Notes: generated by a model not told the origin, from the sequence alone. A stretch of DNA of 64,000 nt from Emiliania huxleyi CCMP1516 (GCF_000372725.1 NW_005200690.1:805720-869719), one strand, 5' to 3'; positions 50,490 to 64,000 are shown, counted from the first letter of the stretch. A program made the numbers and translations.

Positions 50490-52595
50490 CCTCGCCGATA
50501 GCAGGAGCGAGCCTTGCGAAGAGGCGCGCTGCCGAGGGGCACTCTGCGCACTTTCTTTTTGCTCTAGCAAGAACTCTGCCGCCGATCCTCACAGAAGAAG
50601 AGCTGAATGTTTTTCTTTTTTCTTTCACCGCCCCCCCTTCTGCGCCTTTCCGGTAGCCGCCGGTAGGTCGTGTCGTGTGTCGACTGTTTTATTTTTTCAT
50701 CGTTCACCCCCCCTACACCTGTGTTATAATACGTCGGCTCAGGGCCCCGTCCACTTCCCTCCCGCTTGGCGCGTGATGACTGATGATGAGGAGATGCCAC
50801 CCTGCACTTGGAGCACTTGGAGTGCAGTTGGTAGCCTCACATCCAGGGCCGGGGAGCTCAGAAGCGCACCCAGCGGGCCGGATGATCGGGATCGGGCTAC
50901 GGGCTAGAGAGCCCTGACCCCTAAGAGCTAAGTAAGGGGGGGGTGCGCGGTCGCAGGGCCATAACACGTCTCCGAGGGATAGTTCCGTGTACCGGGTTAC
51001 CCCTTAACTGCAGAACGCACCCTCATCCTCGACCGTGGGGGGTTGCGCGGTCGCAGGGCCATAACACGGGTCTCCGAGGGTTGGTTCTGCGCTCCGGGTT
51101 TCCCCCAGCGGCGGAATTTTTCCCTCGCGCTGTGGGTCCCCCTAGCTGCGGAACGCCCCCTCTACTCGGAGCTAAAGAATACTCTCCGAGGGATAGTACC
51201 GCGCTCCGGGTTTCCCCTAGCAGCAGAACGCACCCTCTACTCGGAGCTAGTGGACACGACACTAACTACTGATACGAGAATACATACCGCCCCCACGCAA
51301 CTACTCGAAGATAATACGAAAATACGCAGCTGCGAGACGCCTATAAAGAAACAGCGAGGTAAAGTTCGCCGGCTATGATAAACCGAAAGTTGTCGTAAAA
51401 CGCGGGCGAAAGCAAAGCAGAGGGCGGGCGCTTTCTGCCGCAGCGATGCCCGCAGCCTGTCGAGCAGCTTCCGCGGCGCACATGCGCCGCGGGGTTGAAC
51501 GACAGCCGCGCCTCTCGAGCCACCCGTGCCACGCGCGGCGACGCGCACCCTGCGCGCCAGTCGGCGCACTGGCAGCACTGCACCAGCCAGCACGGCGTGG
51601 AGCAATGCATCCAGGGCATTGTGTTGGTCGCCAGCCAGCATGCCTCAGCACAGAGCAAGAGCGCATGCTGCGCACCCTGGCGCAGCACCAGCTCGCCTCC
51701 AATCAGGCACTCTCACCACTGCACAGCCGCCCACGAGCGCCCGCAGCTGCACTGCTCAACGCTCAAGCTCAGGAGCCTCCCCTTGTTGTCGCAGCTTTGT
51801 GCAGTGCAGCGTGCGAGCAGCGCAGCGCCAGGCAGACCCGTGGCACGCCCGGGCGGCTGTGGGACGGAGGCCCGCCGAGCGAGTGCGAGCCGCATCGGCG
51901 GCCATGTCTCCCGCAGCCTAGCTCCATTTTTTTGACGGTAGTGACCATCCGGGCCGCCGGCCCTGCGTCCGCACTTTCTTTTTGTAAAATTCTTTTTGCT
52001 CTAGTAAGAATTCTGCCGACGATGCGCGATGGTTTTCGTGGTACGTGGAGAGTCGGTGCTGGGGCGAGCGCAGTGAGACACTTGGAGCACTTGGAGTGCA
52101 GTCATTAACCGCACATCCAGGGCCAAGCACTTCTTTCTCACTTTGCACAGCAGGCGGGAGTTTTTCCTCGCCGGGCAATCACGCCCTCGATTTCTTTATG
52201 CTCTACTCGCATAAAGGGTATAACGAAGTAGCATTTACGCTACTATGAATGAAGAAGCCGAAAAAAGACGCTGCGGGCAGTCCACCCGAGCCAGCCAGCT
52301 GCCGGCTCGCACGGCAGCCTCTTCCTCTCGACAAGCCTCAACTTCCATACAGTCAACATTTTGTCGCTGCGTGCTCGTGGTGAGCTGTGGCGGCGGTCGA
52401 AGTTCGCCCAGGTTCGGTGACGAGCGCCAGACGATAGTAGTGTCTCTGTTCGCCCTGTGCATGTCAGGCCAGGCTGCAGCAGGGCACTACCATCGTGCTG
52501 CACTGCAGCCTGACTTTGCCCAGAAAAAGAAAGAAAGAAAACCGCGCGACGGCGAGGCGAGCCTTGCGAAGAGGCGCGCTGCCGAACAGCCGGTG
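50490..52595. repeat. Two dispersed copies of a composite repeat
   Basis: GAGCCTTGCGAAGAGGCGCG CTGCCGA occurs at about 50510-50536 and 52559-52584. CTTTTTGCTCTAGCAAGAAC TCTGCCG at 50562-50588 matches about 51992-52018. CACTTGGAGCACTTGGAGTG CAGT followed by CACATCCAGGGCC occurs at 50803-50848 and 52080-52122. The order is partly kept, so these are probably two diverged copies of one element. Confidence 0.75.
50936..51250. repeat. Tandem array of about 100-bp units
   Basis: About three units. Shared blocks are TGCGCGGTCGCAGGGCCATA ACAC, CTCCGAGGG, CGCTCCGGGTTTCCCC, GCGGAA/GCAGAACGC and CCCTCTACTCGGAGCTA. Confidence 0.8.
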
Positions 52596-53109
52596 TGCCC
52601 CGCGTCTCGGCGGAGCTCACCCTCGTATCGACTGTAGGCCGGCACACAGGCGCAGTCGCGCGGCGGGGTACAGATGCATCTGATGAAGAAGAAGCTGGCG
52701 CGCCTCCGCCTGCACAGCACCCACCGCACTCCCCTGCGTCTGCCGCAGCGTCAGCCGAGTGTACTCAAGCGCACGGGCTGCGTTCTGCCGTGTCGCCCGC
52801 GCGCCCTGCATCTGCGTATCTCCTCTCGAGCGCGGGGCGTTTGGGAGCTCGCGCCTGCGCCCTGCCTTGAACATATCTAGGCTCTGACCGATTGGGTGCT
52901 CGCCCGCCGCAGGGAACGGACAGCCGCACCGCGACCTCCGCGGCGGCCCCTGCGACCGCCAGCACGCCTACCCGCAAGCCGTCGACTCCGGGCGGAGGCG
53001 CGGCCGCATCGGCAACCGCAGGCAGCAGCGACCGCAGCGGCAAGCAGGGTGCGCAGCGCCGCAAGCATGAAACGCATGGAACGAGTCCACATCCACCCCT
53101 CGCTCACCG

Positions 53110-56505
<3,396 letters not shown>

Positions 56506-57022
56506 GCAGGGGGTGGCGGCAGCAACGGGACGCCGGACCGCACTGTTGACGGCCTCCCGCGCATCTCGCGCCGCGTTGGGCCAGAGTGAGATCGCGGGTT
56601 GCAGGGCCGTGTGCATCATTGCGGGGCGTGTCGGGGAGGGAAGGGCAAGAGGGGCGAGAGCCGCGGCCACCACTGGGGAGACGCGATCGAGCGGCGGCGC
56701 AGCGCTGCTCGGGTGCGTCCCTGTGCGCACTGCGCGGTCTGGTGGGTGGGCCTGGGCGCAGCGAAACTCAGGCGCGCCCGTACGATTATTCTTTACTACC
56801 GCGGCTCGGTTGCGCGGCGCCGCGCACGCACACGGATCGCACACACACTGCGCACCACATACGAGTCGACTCTCCACACAAGTCACACACCAACGTACAG
56901 CAACGAATCGTACATTGCATCATCTGCGAGGGGGCTCTATGTAGAGAGGCGCGCAAAAGTCCCCACCGCCCCGCTCGCTCGCGCACGTCGCCCGCCGCTC
57001 TCGACTTGCGCCAGCCTCGATG

Positions 57023-58849
57023 CTACGCCGGCTCAAACGCGAACTTGACAAACTTGTCGGCGTGGCCTTGCTTCATGCCCACGCTCTCCGCCACCGTGGC
57101 GCGCTCCGCCGCGTCCATCGTCCGCAAGTAGCGGAGGTCATCATAGCCCTGCTCCTCGAACGCCGCCGCGTACCGGCCCAGCCCGACCCCCTCGAGAGCC
57201 TGCACCACCGCCGGCATGCCGAGGGGCGGGAGGGGCTCTGCCGCCGGCATACCGAGCTCGGTCGCCGGGCCGCCCTGGTGCGGCGCAACGCGCGACGCAC
57301 ACCACGCCAGCAGCGCCGCACACACCGCGCCATCCTCGTCCGCCAAGTTGGAGGCGGGCTCCCAGGAGGGGGCATAGCAACCCTTCCACGCGACGAGGTA
57401 CTCGACGCCGCCGCTCGGCCGGCGCCGCTCCGAGAGGATGCGGTCCACCTCGAACTCGGCAGCGGAGGCGGCGGCGGTGGTGGAGGAGGCGGCGGAGTGG
57501 GAGGCGGCGGCAGAGGCGGAAGTGGCGGCACCGCCTGCGCCGACCGCGGTCTCGACCTTCTGCCGCTTGCGGGGCGCGGTACTGGCCTGCGGCGCTGATC
57601 TGGCTGCAGACCTGGCCGCCAGCTCAGCCTTGCCCTCTACCGAGCGTGCGTAGCGGAGGGCCGCCTCCTCCGCGGTGGCGTAGCGGCCGAGAATGACGGT
57701 GGTGCCCTTGCGGTACACTTGAGCATAGTAGGGCGTGGCACCGCTGCTCACTTTGTACACGCCCTTGAAGCCCGTGCTGCTCCGCTCGCTCCTGATCAGC
57801 TCGCTGCTGCTGAGCTCGGAGTTGGAGGGGAGCTGCGGCTGCGGCGGCGGTGGCGGTGGTGGTGGTGCATCCCTTGCCGCCAGGTCGGCGATGCCCTCTG
57901 GCGTTGCAGCGTAGACTCGCGCCCCCTCCTCTGCGGTGGCGTAGTGGCCAAGAGTGACGGTCTTGCCCTTACGGTACACTTGGACTCGGTAGGGCGTGGC
58001 AGCGCTGCTCACTTTGTACACGCCCTTGAAGCCCGTGCTGCTCCGCTCGCTCCTGATCAGCTCGCTGCTGCTGAGCTCGGAGTTGGAGGGGAGCTGCGGC
58101 TGCGGCGGCGGTGGCGGCGCATCCCTTGCCGCCAGGTCGGCGATGCCCTCCGGCGTCGCCGCGTAGGCCCGCGCCCCCTCCTCCGCGGTGGCGTAGCGGC
58201 CGAGAATGACGCTGATGCCCTTGCGGTACACTTGGACACCGAACGGCGTGGCACCGCTGCCCACTATGCTCACGCCCTTGAAGCCCGTGCTGCTCCGCTC
58301 GCTCCTGATCAGCTCGCTGCTGCTGAGCTCGGAGTTGAGCTGCGGTTCCCCCGGGCCTGGCGCCGTCGCATCCGCCGGCTCCGCCACTGCCAACTCCGCA
58401 CCCTTCTCCAGCCCGGCCGGCGGCGGCGGTGCTGCTTCTGTCGCCTCCGCCACCTCTGCGCCCCCCGCCGCCGCCCCGTCCGCACCTGGTGACGCTGCGA
58501 GGCCGCAGATGCCGAGGTCCCACTTGATGACCACTGAGGTCCCCGCTTTGATCTTAGTGAAGCGGGACGTGTGCTCGCTGCACGCACACGGCATGGGCAG
58601 CTTGAGGACGGTCCCGGCGGGGTAGTCGGCAGGGAGCGCGAGGCGCAGCTTGGCGATCTGCGGCGCGTTCGCGTCCTCGCGGTCGTACGCACGCTCCCAA
58701 GGTAAATCGCGCGGGAGCAGCACGAACTCCGCGGGCGGCATCGCGCTGCCAGATTGACGGAGAGCTCCTGAAGTGACTGCTCTGACGCGAAAACGTCGGC
58801 TCGCTTTGGTTATCGCAGCGTTTTCTTTTCCCATTCCTTTGGCGCTCAT
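57023..58849 (-). CDS. Triple AP2-like / chromodomain / SAM-domain protein
   Basis: A single frame of 608 residues from ATG 58849 (an ATG at 58741 is an alternative). N-terminal block (37-110) with GTVLKLPMPCACSEHTSRF. Three AP2/ERF-like repeats at about 187-235, 271-320 and 358-410, each RSERSSTGFKGV ... VQVYRKG ... LG.YATAEE.A..YA. A basic NLS-like RKRQK follows at about 427-431. A chromodomain lies at 465-515 (EFEVDRILSERRRPSGGVEY, LVAWKGCYAPSWEPASNL) with the aromatic-cage Tyr/Trp positions recognisable. A SAM domain lies at 547-605 (ALEGVGLGRYAAAFEEQGYD ... RATVAESVGM). This predicts a nuclear protein that binds DNA, reads methyl-lysine and self-associates. The AP2 units are nearly identical at DNA level, so the triplication is recent. 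I know no standard family with this order. Confidence 0.85.
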   Translation of the reverse strand: MSAKGMGKENAAITKASRRFRVRAVTSGALRQSGSAMPPAEFVLLPRDLPWERAYDREDANAPQIAKLRLALPADYPAGTVLKLPMPCACSEHTSRFTKIKAGTSVVIKWDLGICGLAASPGADGAAAGGAEVAEATEAAPPPPAGLEKGAELAVAEPADATAPGPGEPQLNSELSSSELIRSERSSTGFKGVSIVGSGATPFGVQVYRKGISVILGRYATAEEGARAYAATPEGIADLAARDAPPPPPQPQLPSNSELSSSELIRSERSSTGFKGVYKVSSAATPYRVQVYRKGKTVTLGHYATAEEGARVYAATPEGIADLAARDAPPPPPPPPQPQLPSNSELSSSELIRSERSSTGFKGVYKVSSGATPYYAQVYRKGTTVILGRYATAEEAALRYARSVEGKAELAARSAARSAPQASTAPRKRQKVETAVGAGGAATSASAAASHSAASSTTAAASAAEFEVDRILSERRRPSGGVEYLVAWKGCYAPSWEPASNLADEDGAVCAALLAWCASRVAPHQGGPATELGMPAAEPLPPLGMPAVVQALEGVGLGRYAAAFEEQGYDDLRYLRTMDAAERATVAESVGMKQGHADKFVKFAFEPA

Positions 58850-59179
58850 TCCTCCTTGGCGCTGACTGTGAGAGGTTGGGGTGCGAGCCGTGGAGGCCCT
58901 GGGGACGGTTCTCAAAGAACATTAGAAGCCGCGTCGTTTGCGAAATTATGTCCACTGCTGCCGTCCTGTCTCCTGAGTCCTGTGACGTGCGCCGGGGAGG
59001 GAGTCAAGCTCTTTGTGACTGCAAGCTTCTGCGCGTGCGGAACGACTCGACAGAGCCCAGAGGGGGGGAGGGACGCGTATGTCCTTCCCCAGCCCTAGGA
59101 TGGGATCATGTGCACCGTTTCTTCCCTTCTTTTCCGAGGCGAAAGCTGCAGCAGGGCAGTCAATGCAGACAGGTAAAAG

Positions 59180-60352
59180 TCAGCAGCATTCCGAATGTGG
59201 AGAATGGCTGTGCCGTGCAGCTGACCTCCAGAAAGCTGACTCGACCGGGGCGATGATCTGCTTACAGGAGGCCAGCGTGAACCACGCACGGACCGTTTCT
59301 CTGTACCGCCGCTGGCGCTCCCGGGCATCCGTGAGTTTGTCCCCATTGCTCCATGTTGCAATGGCAGTTTCGCCAAGATTCGCCCATGACGTGAGCTGCT
59401 TGTACATTGCATCTGAGTCGGATGTCGCAAAGCGAGCCCCGTGGCACTTCTCCGTGTTCAAGTTGAGCTTTGGGATGTCGCAAGCGTTTGCTTTCTTCCG
59501 CAACAGCCGGCCTGCGCACTCTGCGGAGCCATTAAGCGCGTTATGCGTCGCATCCATAGCGTTGCAAGAAGCGTCGTCTAGCTTCATTGTGCGGAGGTGG
59601 AGGCCCACGTCGCACGCCGGAAGCGTGCCGTTGAACTCGAGCTCGTGGAGGCGCTGGTCGTTGAGAGTGCGGCTGCGGCTCCCCACGCCTCCCTTGCCAA
59701 TGCACCGCCGCAGCTCTTTGATGTGCGGGTAGAACAAGGCCAAGGACATGCGTTCAAAGCGGACGCTCCGCGCGGCATCTTGGATGTCCTCGCACGTCGC
59801 ATGTTCAAGGACCGCACGAACGCCGTTGAGCACGCTGGACGACGCCCGTATGCTTCGCCCCTTCCACGTGATGTACCGATACAGATCAAACGTCGTGGGC
59901 GAGCTGCAATTTGGCCAGGAGCGCCGTGAACGTGTATGTGATGCCCGAGACGCCGCACGGTTTGTCACGCTCGCTGGAAGGCAGAAGGCAAACTTGATGG
60001 TCGTGTTTGTGGTGGTGGCAAAGTTGAGCCACCTCGCGGTGCCCAAGATGGAGTGGCCGATTCCCGTGCCGGGCCATGCGTCAATAATGATGAGCGCTGC
60101 AGTGCCGTCCACCGCAGTCGTGTTGCGATGGGAAGCACCGGAAACCGCAGCCTCGTGCACCAGTGCCGCTGGTGACTTGAGAGTCCTGCTGTGCTGTTGA
60201 GCGCTGACGGCCACCCGCGGCGCCAGATGAGAACTGTCACCTCTCGAGCAGCGGTAACGGACCAGCAAGTGGGCAGAAGCGCGGGCCGCGGCTCCAGTGA
60301 AGCACTCTGGTCGGGGCTTGGGAGTAGGCTCGGACGAGTTTGCAAATTGCAT
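59180..60352 (-). CDS. Glycosyltransferase-like (fucosyltransferase-type) protein
   Basis: Single frame of 390 residues, ATG 60352 to TGA 59180. No strong leader. Core features are LIIIDAWPGTGIGHSILGTA, typical of the N-terminal nucleotide-sugar fold of O-fucosyltransferase-like enzymes; CDVGLHLRTMKLDD, the HLR motif; RFATSDSDAMYKQL; and the terminal RAWFTLASCKQIIAPVESAF WRSAA, the donor-binding end of this class. Overall layout is the same as the 20324-21771 gene but the sequences are diverged. It probably glycosylates a glycan or protein in the secretory pathway. The upstream end may contain another exon with a signal anchor, given the absence of one here. Confidence 0.6.
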   Translation of the reverse strand: MQFANSSEPTPKPRPECFTGAAARASAHLLVRYRCSRGDSSHLAPRVAVSAQQHSRTLKSPAALVHEAAVSGASHRNTTAVDGTAALIIIDAWPGTGIGHSILGTARWLNFATTTNTTIKFAFCLPASVTNRAASRASHTRSRRSWPNCSSPTTFDLYRYITWKGRSIRASSSVLNGVRAVLEHATCEDIQDAARSVRFERMSLALFYPHIKELRRCIGKGGVGSRSRTLNDQRLHELEFNGTLPACDVGLHLRTMKLDDASCNAMDATHNALNGSAECAGRLLRKKANACDIPKLNLNTEKCHGARFATSDSDAMYKQLTSWANLGETAIATWSNGDKLTDARERQRRYRETVRAWFTLASCKQIIAPVESAFWRSAARHSHSPHSECC

Positions 60353-62447
60353 GTAGCCCTCTGCACATCACCTTCCTTCGCCGATCAACCAAGCTTCAGC
60401 CCAATGGACCTAGTGGCGTCGAGGCCGCACTAGACATGCCGGCCGGATTGAAAGATCCGCGCGGGCACTGGTTGTCATTTAGGCAGACTTTTACCCATGC
60501 CGTAGAGAAAAAATCAGCGAGGACCCACCAAAAAAATGGCCGCCACGGCCCACGCCCATGGGTAGAGTTAAAAAGTTAATCATGCTATCTCCCTCGCTCA
60601 TGTGTGACCTGTGCTTGCCCACTTGGCGCGGCCTTCCCGGTCAGTGGTGAGGCGCAGTTCAGAGCTGTCTGCACCTTGTGGCAGCAGTCAGCAGTGCATG
60701 TTTGATAGCTAGAGCAGCAGCGTCAGGGTCGCAGGGTCGGATCGTGTCAAGCCTCTCGCCCGACCGGCCGCGTGCAGACGTCGGGCCTGTCTGCTGTCTG
60801 GAGACTGGAGTGATCTGTCGGCGGTCAGTACGACCGATCAGGTTGGAGGTTTCTCATGACTGGAGGGTCTATCTGTGTGTACTCCTCGAGATCTCTCCAA
60901 ATCTGCCCTCTAATCAACCGTAATCATTCGGGAAGTTGGTACTGTGGGTGACTGTGAGCGACTGTGAGCCCGGTTTCCGCACTGCTGCGCGGCGCACGGT
61001 GCGCCTCCGGGGGCCCCCGCCCCCCCCCAGAGGCACGCTGCTGAAGCGGCAGGTGTCGTCCCCCCTCTCCATATCGTCTCACTCTGGGAGACGTCGGCGG
61101 CGATGGCGGTGTGACCGATCGAGCTACAAGACTCAAGAGGAGCTTGTTCAGCATGTGATGATCCCCGTCCTCGATCGACATTTGATGCCTGCCTTCTTCA
61201 GGGGAGTTGTCGGCGCGTCGGCGGTGGCTGAGGCGAGCACGCTGCACTAACTCCTCGAGAAGGGTCTTAGGTACACCTACGGGCCGGCGATAGTCCTGCG
61301 GCGCCCGGATGCTAATGCTTGGGAAGACAAACCAAACGCGTAAACCCCGTTTTCGGCTTTGCGGACATTCTGTCTTATAGCACACACACGACACAGTGAG
61401 TCATGCGGAGTCATTCGATGAAAAAGAAAGAAAGAAAAGAGACAACCCAAGGGAGGGATGGGAGGACGGCACGCCGCCACCACACAGGGATTTTTGAACC
61501 CTTTCGCGCCATAGCGCTCCTGAAGAGCAAATCTCGATATATCTCCAGTCGTAGCGGTGGAACTTTAAAACGGCTCGGTAAATATTTAACCCTATATGAG
61601 AGGATCACGGCACAGTGTCGTTTGAGTCGACAGTAAATCTCCCACAGCCCACGTAAATCCGTCTTTTTCAGGCACCCGGAGCCCTCCGCGGCCGCTTCTA
61701 CTCCGGCGAAGCACCATCAAGCTGCTGTACGGCCCCGGCATCGCCTCCCCTGGCTTAGCTCTCAGTCAATATATTGTGCACATGGTCAGTCTCTACAATA
61801 TACTCACTGACACTGAACCTCCCAGAGCTCGTCCCGGTCCGTCACGGCCATCCTCGTCCTCCGGCGGGCCCCCGGCCGCGGCGCGGTGCGGCGGCGTCAC
61901 AAATCCGAACGCAGAGCACCGGGACGCGGTCGGGCGAATTGAGGCCCAGGTAGGCGAATGCATTGCCCATCCAGGGCTATCACCTGGACCTATCAACAGG
62001 CGCCTGCGGCGCCGTGCTCAGGAGTTGGTTTTCACTCACTCGAAATGTGGACGTAAAAGGGTTAAGGAGAGGAGTGTGGTGCTAGCCGTCGCCCACCCTA
62101 ACCCTTGGTCGTCTGCCTCTTTCTATCTCCCTTCGCAGTCCCTCGCCGATTCTCGCTGCAACCTTCATGCCACCTCGCGGTCGTCCCACTCTCGTCGTTC
62201 TTTCTCCCTCCTGTCGCTTCCTCCTCTGTCGCGTCGCCCTCGAGTCATTCGATGGCAGCTGGGGTAGGTAGGTAGGTACAAGCGCCCCCGCCCCCGCCGC
62301 TGGGGTAGGTAGGTGCGGACTTTAATTCTTTTTGCACAACACTGGGCACAGGACTGGGCAGCGGACTGGCATATCTTTTTGCATGGTATCCAGAATTCTT
62401 TGGAAAACGCGAGGACGGAGAGTGGTCGCGGACAGTGCCGCGTCGAG
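60353..62447. other. Intergenic region without a supported gene
   Basis: Mixed composition with AT-richer parts (60480-60600, 61500-61640). GTAGGTAGGTAGGTAC tetranucleotide repeats lie at about 62264-62312, and part of the dispersed CAACACTGGGCACAGGACTG repeat at 62325-62400. Confidence 0.45.
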
Positions 62448-63374
62448 ATGCGTTCGTACTCGTGCTACTCGAGCTTCCTCCTCCTCCTGATGGTGTCTGG
62501 AGCGGGATGCCTCACCGTATCACCGTCACCGGCCTGTCGTCCCTTCCGGCTCTTCCTCTCTCCTTCCGTGCGATCGCTGGCAGTGCTCAGCAGTGAGGTC
62601 GCGATGCCACCAGAGGAGATGAAGCTGAAGGAAATCAAGGAAGAGCTGGACTCGCGCGGCGTGACGTGGCGCGGCGTTTGCTTCGAGCGGACTGAGCTCG
62701 TCGCAGCGCTCACCCAAGCTCGCAGTATGCCGGCGCCTGCTGCGCCGCCGCCACCCGCGCCGCCGCCGCCGCCTGCCGCCGCTTCTGCAACGCCTGCCGC
62801 GGAAGGCGATGCGATTGGCGCGATGAGCCTCAAGGCGATTCGCGAGGAGCTGCAGCGGCGTGGCGTGACCACCACTGGCTTCTTTGAGAAAGCGGAATTT
62901 GTGGCGGCGCTGCGCTTGGCGCGCGAGACCGGCGACGCTCCGGCGGCAGCGCCCGAGGCGGCGGCGGACGTGGTGGAGGGGCAGACGCAGCGTATGCCTC
63001 GCAATCAGGCTCCGGGCAGTGTCGGCGGCATGGGCGGTGGCATGCCCGGCGGCGGCATGCCCGGCGGCATGGGCGGCGGCATGCCCGGCGGCATGGGCGG
63101 CCTCGGCGACATCCTTTCGGGACTCGGCGGGATGGGCGGCGTGGGCGGGATGGGCGGGATGGGCGGGATGGGCGGGATACAAGAGATGCTGTCCAAGGTC
63201 ATGTCCAACCCCAAGGCGATGCAGCTGATGCAAAAGGCGCAGGCGAACCCAAAGGTTCTGGCGGCGCTGCAGGACGTGCAGGCGCAAGGCTTCTCGCCGG
63301 CGGCTCTCGCGAAGTACTCGTCGGACCCCGAGCTGATGGCGCTACTGACAGAGTTCCAGGAGGTGATGCGGTGA
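62448..63374 (+). CDS. Plastid-type protein with two SAP-like motifs and a C-terminal STI1 domain
   Basis: ATG 62448, 308 residues. MRSYSCYSSFLLLLMVSGAG is a signal peptide, followed by a Ser/Pro/Arg-rich transit-like stretch. SAP-like helix-turn-helix motifs lie at about 57-90 (MKLKEIKEELDSRGVTWRG) and 126-158 (MSLKAIREELQRRGVTTTG). A Gly/Met-rich linker (192-245) follows, then a STI1/HOP-DP domain (IQEMLSKVMSNPKAMQLMQK, ANPKVLAALQDVQAQGFSPA). The terminal domain resembles that of Tic40 and Hsp70/90 co-chaperones, so a role in plastid import or folding is plausible. The SAP-like motif also occurs in the ankyrin/TPR protein at 803-1564. Confidence 0.82.
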   Translation: MRSYSCYSSFLLLLMVSGAGCLTVSPSPACRPFRLFLSPSVRSLAVLSSEVAMPPEEMKLKEIKEELDSRGVTWRGVCFERTELVAALTQARSMPAPAAPPPPAPPPPPAAASATPAAEGDAIGAMSLKAIREELQRRGVTTTGFFEKAEFVAALRLARETGDAPAAAPEAAADVVEGQTQRMPRNQAPGSVGGMGGGMPGGGMPGGMGGGMPGGMGGLGDILSGLGGMGGVGGMGGMGGMGGIQEMLSKVMSNPKAMQLMQKAQANPKVLAALQDVQAQGFSPAALAKYSSDPELMALLTEFQEVMR

Positions 63375-63642
63375 CGGGACGGAGGGCGAGGCGCGAAGGC
63401 GGAGCGCGTGTGGTGTACGTGTTTGCGGATTAGAATATAGAGCGGCGAGCTCACAGCTCAGACGTACCTCTCGTCAGAGAGTACGCTGTTAGGCTGTCAC
63501 GTGAGTTCCGCTGGTGACCGAGCTCGTGACGTGACACTCTCGTACGGTACACGGCAAAAAACTGTGTGAGATCAGTCCTCGGATCAGTCATAGTGGGCTC
63601 GGCTCAGCCCCCCGCGCGCGCGCGCTCGCGCCTCCGTCACGC

Positions 63643-64000
63643 TCACGGCAGCAGGCAAGCCCCTCCTTTGCTGCCCGCTGCCGGCCGCGCTCCCGCACCC
63701 CACCGGTCCGGCTGCGCCACCTCGAGCAGCTGCACGGCGAAGAAGCAGCCGGATGCGGCGAGCACAAACACGTGCCAGACTGCGTTGTGGTACTCGAGGC
63801 GGTTAACCGCCCAGGGCACCAGGCCCACCGTGTACAGCAGCCCGCCGGCGAGACACATGCTCTGCGCCCACGGCGTGAGGGCTCCCATCACGTCGCCCCA
63901 CGCCGAGACCACCGCCCAGCCCATCATAATGAAGAGGGGCACGTGCACATTCACCACGTCGAGGCGGGAGCGGCTCGCCTTGACGGCAAACGAGGTGAGC
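63643..64000 (-). CDS. Hly-III / PAQR-family membrane protein, 5' part outside window
   Basis: The C-terminal part of a seven-helix protein enters from the right edge (LTSFAVKASRSRLDVVNVHV) and stops at 63643. Visible are two hydrophobic helices and the family's C-terminal signature GGLLYTVGLVPWAVNRLEYH NAVWHVFVLAAS. The second His lies where the family's zinc-binding H-xxx-H motif sits, although the usual second HxxH partner is changed downstream. Hly-III/PAQR proteins include adiponectin and progestin receptors and ceramidase-related enzymes; the name does not imply a toxin here. Partial, so no function is assigned. Confidence 0.75.
   Translation of the reverse strand, partial: LTSFAVKASRSRLDVVNVHVPLFIMMGWAVVSAWGDVMGALTPWAQSMCLAGGLLYTVGLVPWAVNRLEYHNAVWHVFVLAASGCFFAVQLLEVAQPDRWGAGARPAAGSKGGACLLP

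Larger units (their letters stand above)
48850..53109. other. Long repeat-bearing region without a supported gene
   Basis: About 4.3 kb with no convincing gene. A frame at 49592-49942 ends in a basic block (RLFELEAIYVRNVWLEIALK ... RKRRMLRRRLLRHEED) and could be a remnant of a coding repeat. Frames at 51400-51930 are open on both strands but show no motifs. An exon of the B56 gene might lie near 52595-52870, before an acceptor at about 52912. Confidence 0.4.

Noticed and set aside
51341-52108. Candidate genes in open frames on both strands
   Set aside because: Cys/His/Arg-rich translations on both strands with no motif, no splice logic and adjacent dispersed repeats.
63643-64000. Reading the Hly-III gene as a haemolytic toxin
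   Set aside because: The family name is historical; members in eukaryotes are PAQR receptors or hydrolases, and only a fragment is visible.

Overview
The window reads as nuclear DNA of a GC-rich, plastid-bearing alga, most likely a haptophyte. Supporting signs are a fucoxanthin chlorophyll a/c-type light-harvesting protein with a 57-codon first exon, several proteins with a hydrophobic leader followed by a plastid-type transit region, strong G/C preference at third codon positions, and genes split by many short introns. A pelagophyte or another chromist alga cannot be excluded. No bacterial operon structure, rRNA, tRNA or CRISPR array was seen. One 100-N assembly gap lies at 55608-55707 and the ~450 bases after it are poor-quality sequence.

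Layout. 1-1564: ankyrin/SAP-like/TPR gene (-), running off the left edge. 1565-5397: repeat-rich stretch with a (GT)82 array, an interstitial telomere-like array, minisatellites and three copies of one dispersed repeat. 5398-6148: light-harvesting protein (+). 7107-9134: multi-pass HTTM-like membrane protein (-). 9516-12640: an acidic ORF of foreign-looking composition and an inverted-repeat region. 12644-15625: 993-residue proline-rich, probably plastid-directed protein (-). 17097-19082: small membrane protein and SET-domain protein (-). 20324-24687: glycosyltransferase-like gene followed by a GH51 alpha-L-arabinofuranosidase (+). 25301-28638: CRAL-TRIO protein, a small leader-bearing protein and a quinone-oxidoreductase-like MDR enzyme (-). 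29465-34147: 13-exon ABC1/UbiB kinase (+). 34264-38014: 2H-phosphoesterase-like gene (-), TspO/MBR protein (+), unknown nuclear-type protein (-). 39580-45751: unknown exons, a small plastid-type protein, a methyltransferase. 45875-48849: triple CCCH zinc-finger protein and a multi-exon AID/APOBEC-like deaminase (+). 48850-53109: repeats. 53110-56505: PP2A B56 regulatory subunit (+). 57023-58849: triple AP2-like + chromodomain + SAM protein (-). 59180-60352: second glycosyltransferase-like gene (-). 62448-63374: plastid-type SAP/STI1 protein (+). 63643-64000: Hly-III/PAQR membrane protein (-), cut by the right edge.

The most striking system is in the introns, not the proteins. In five unrelated genes (ANK-TPR, SET, UbiB, deaminase, B56) many introns are bounded by direct repeats of the adjacent coding sequence, up to about 20 nt. 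The duplicated AG|GC or AG|GT supplies both splice sites, so GC-AG introns are unusually common. The interiors fall into shared families: tandem CCGAGATCRC decamers in two genes; (CA)n arrays with a conserved tail in UbiB and B56, with a shorter trace in the deaminase gene; and a third element shared between a UbiB intron and DNA next to the CCCH gene. This is the pattern expected of introner-like, recently gained introns. It is directly visible where the protein family is conserved enough (UbiB, B56, TPR) to fix the exon joins.
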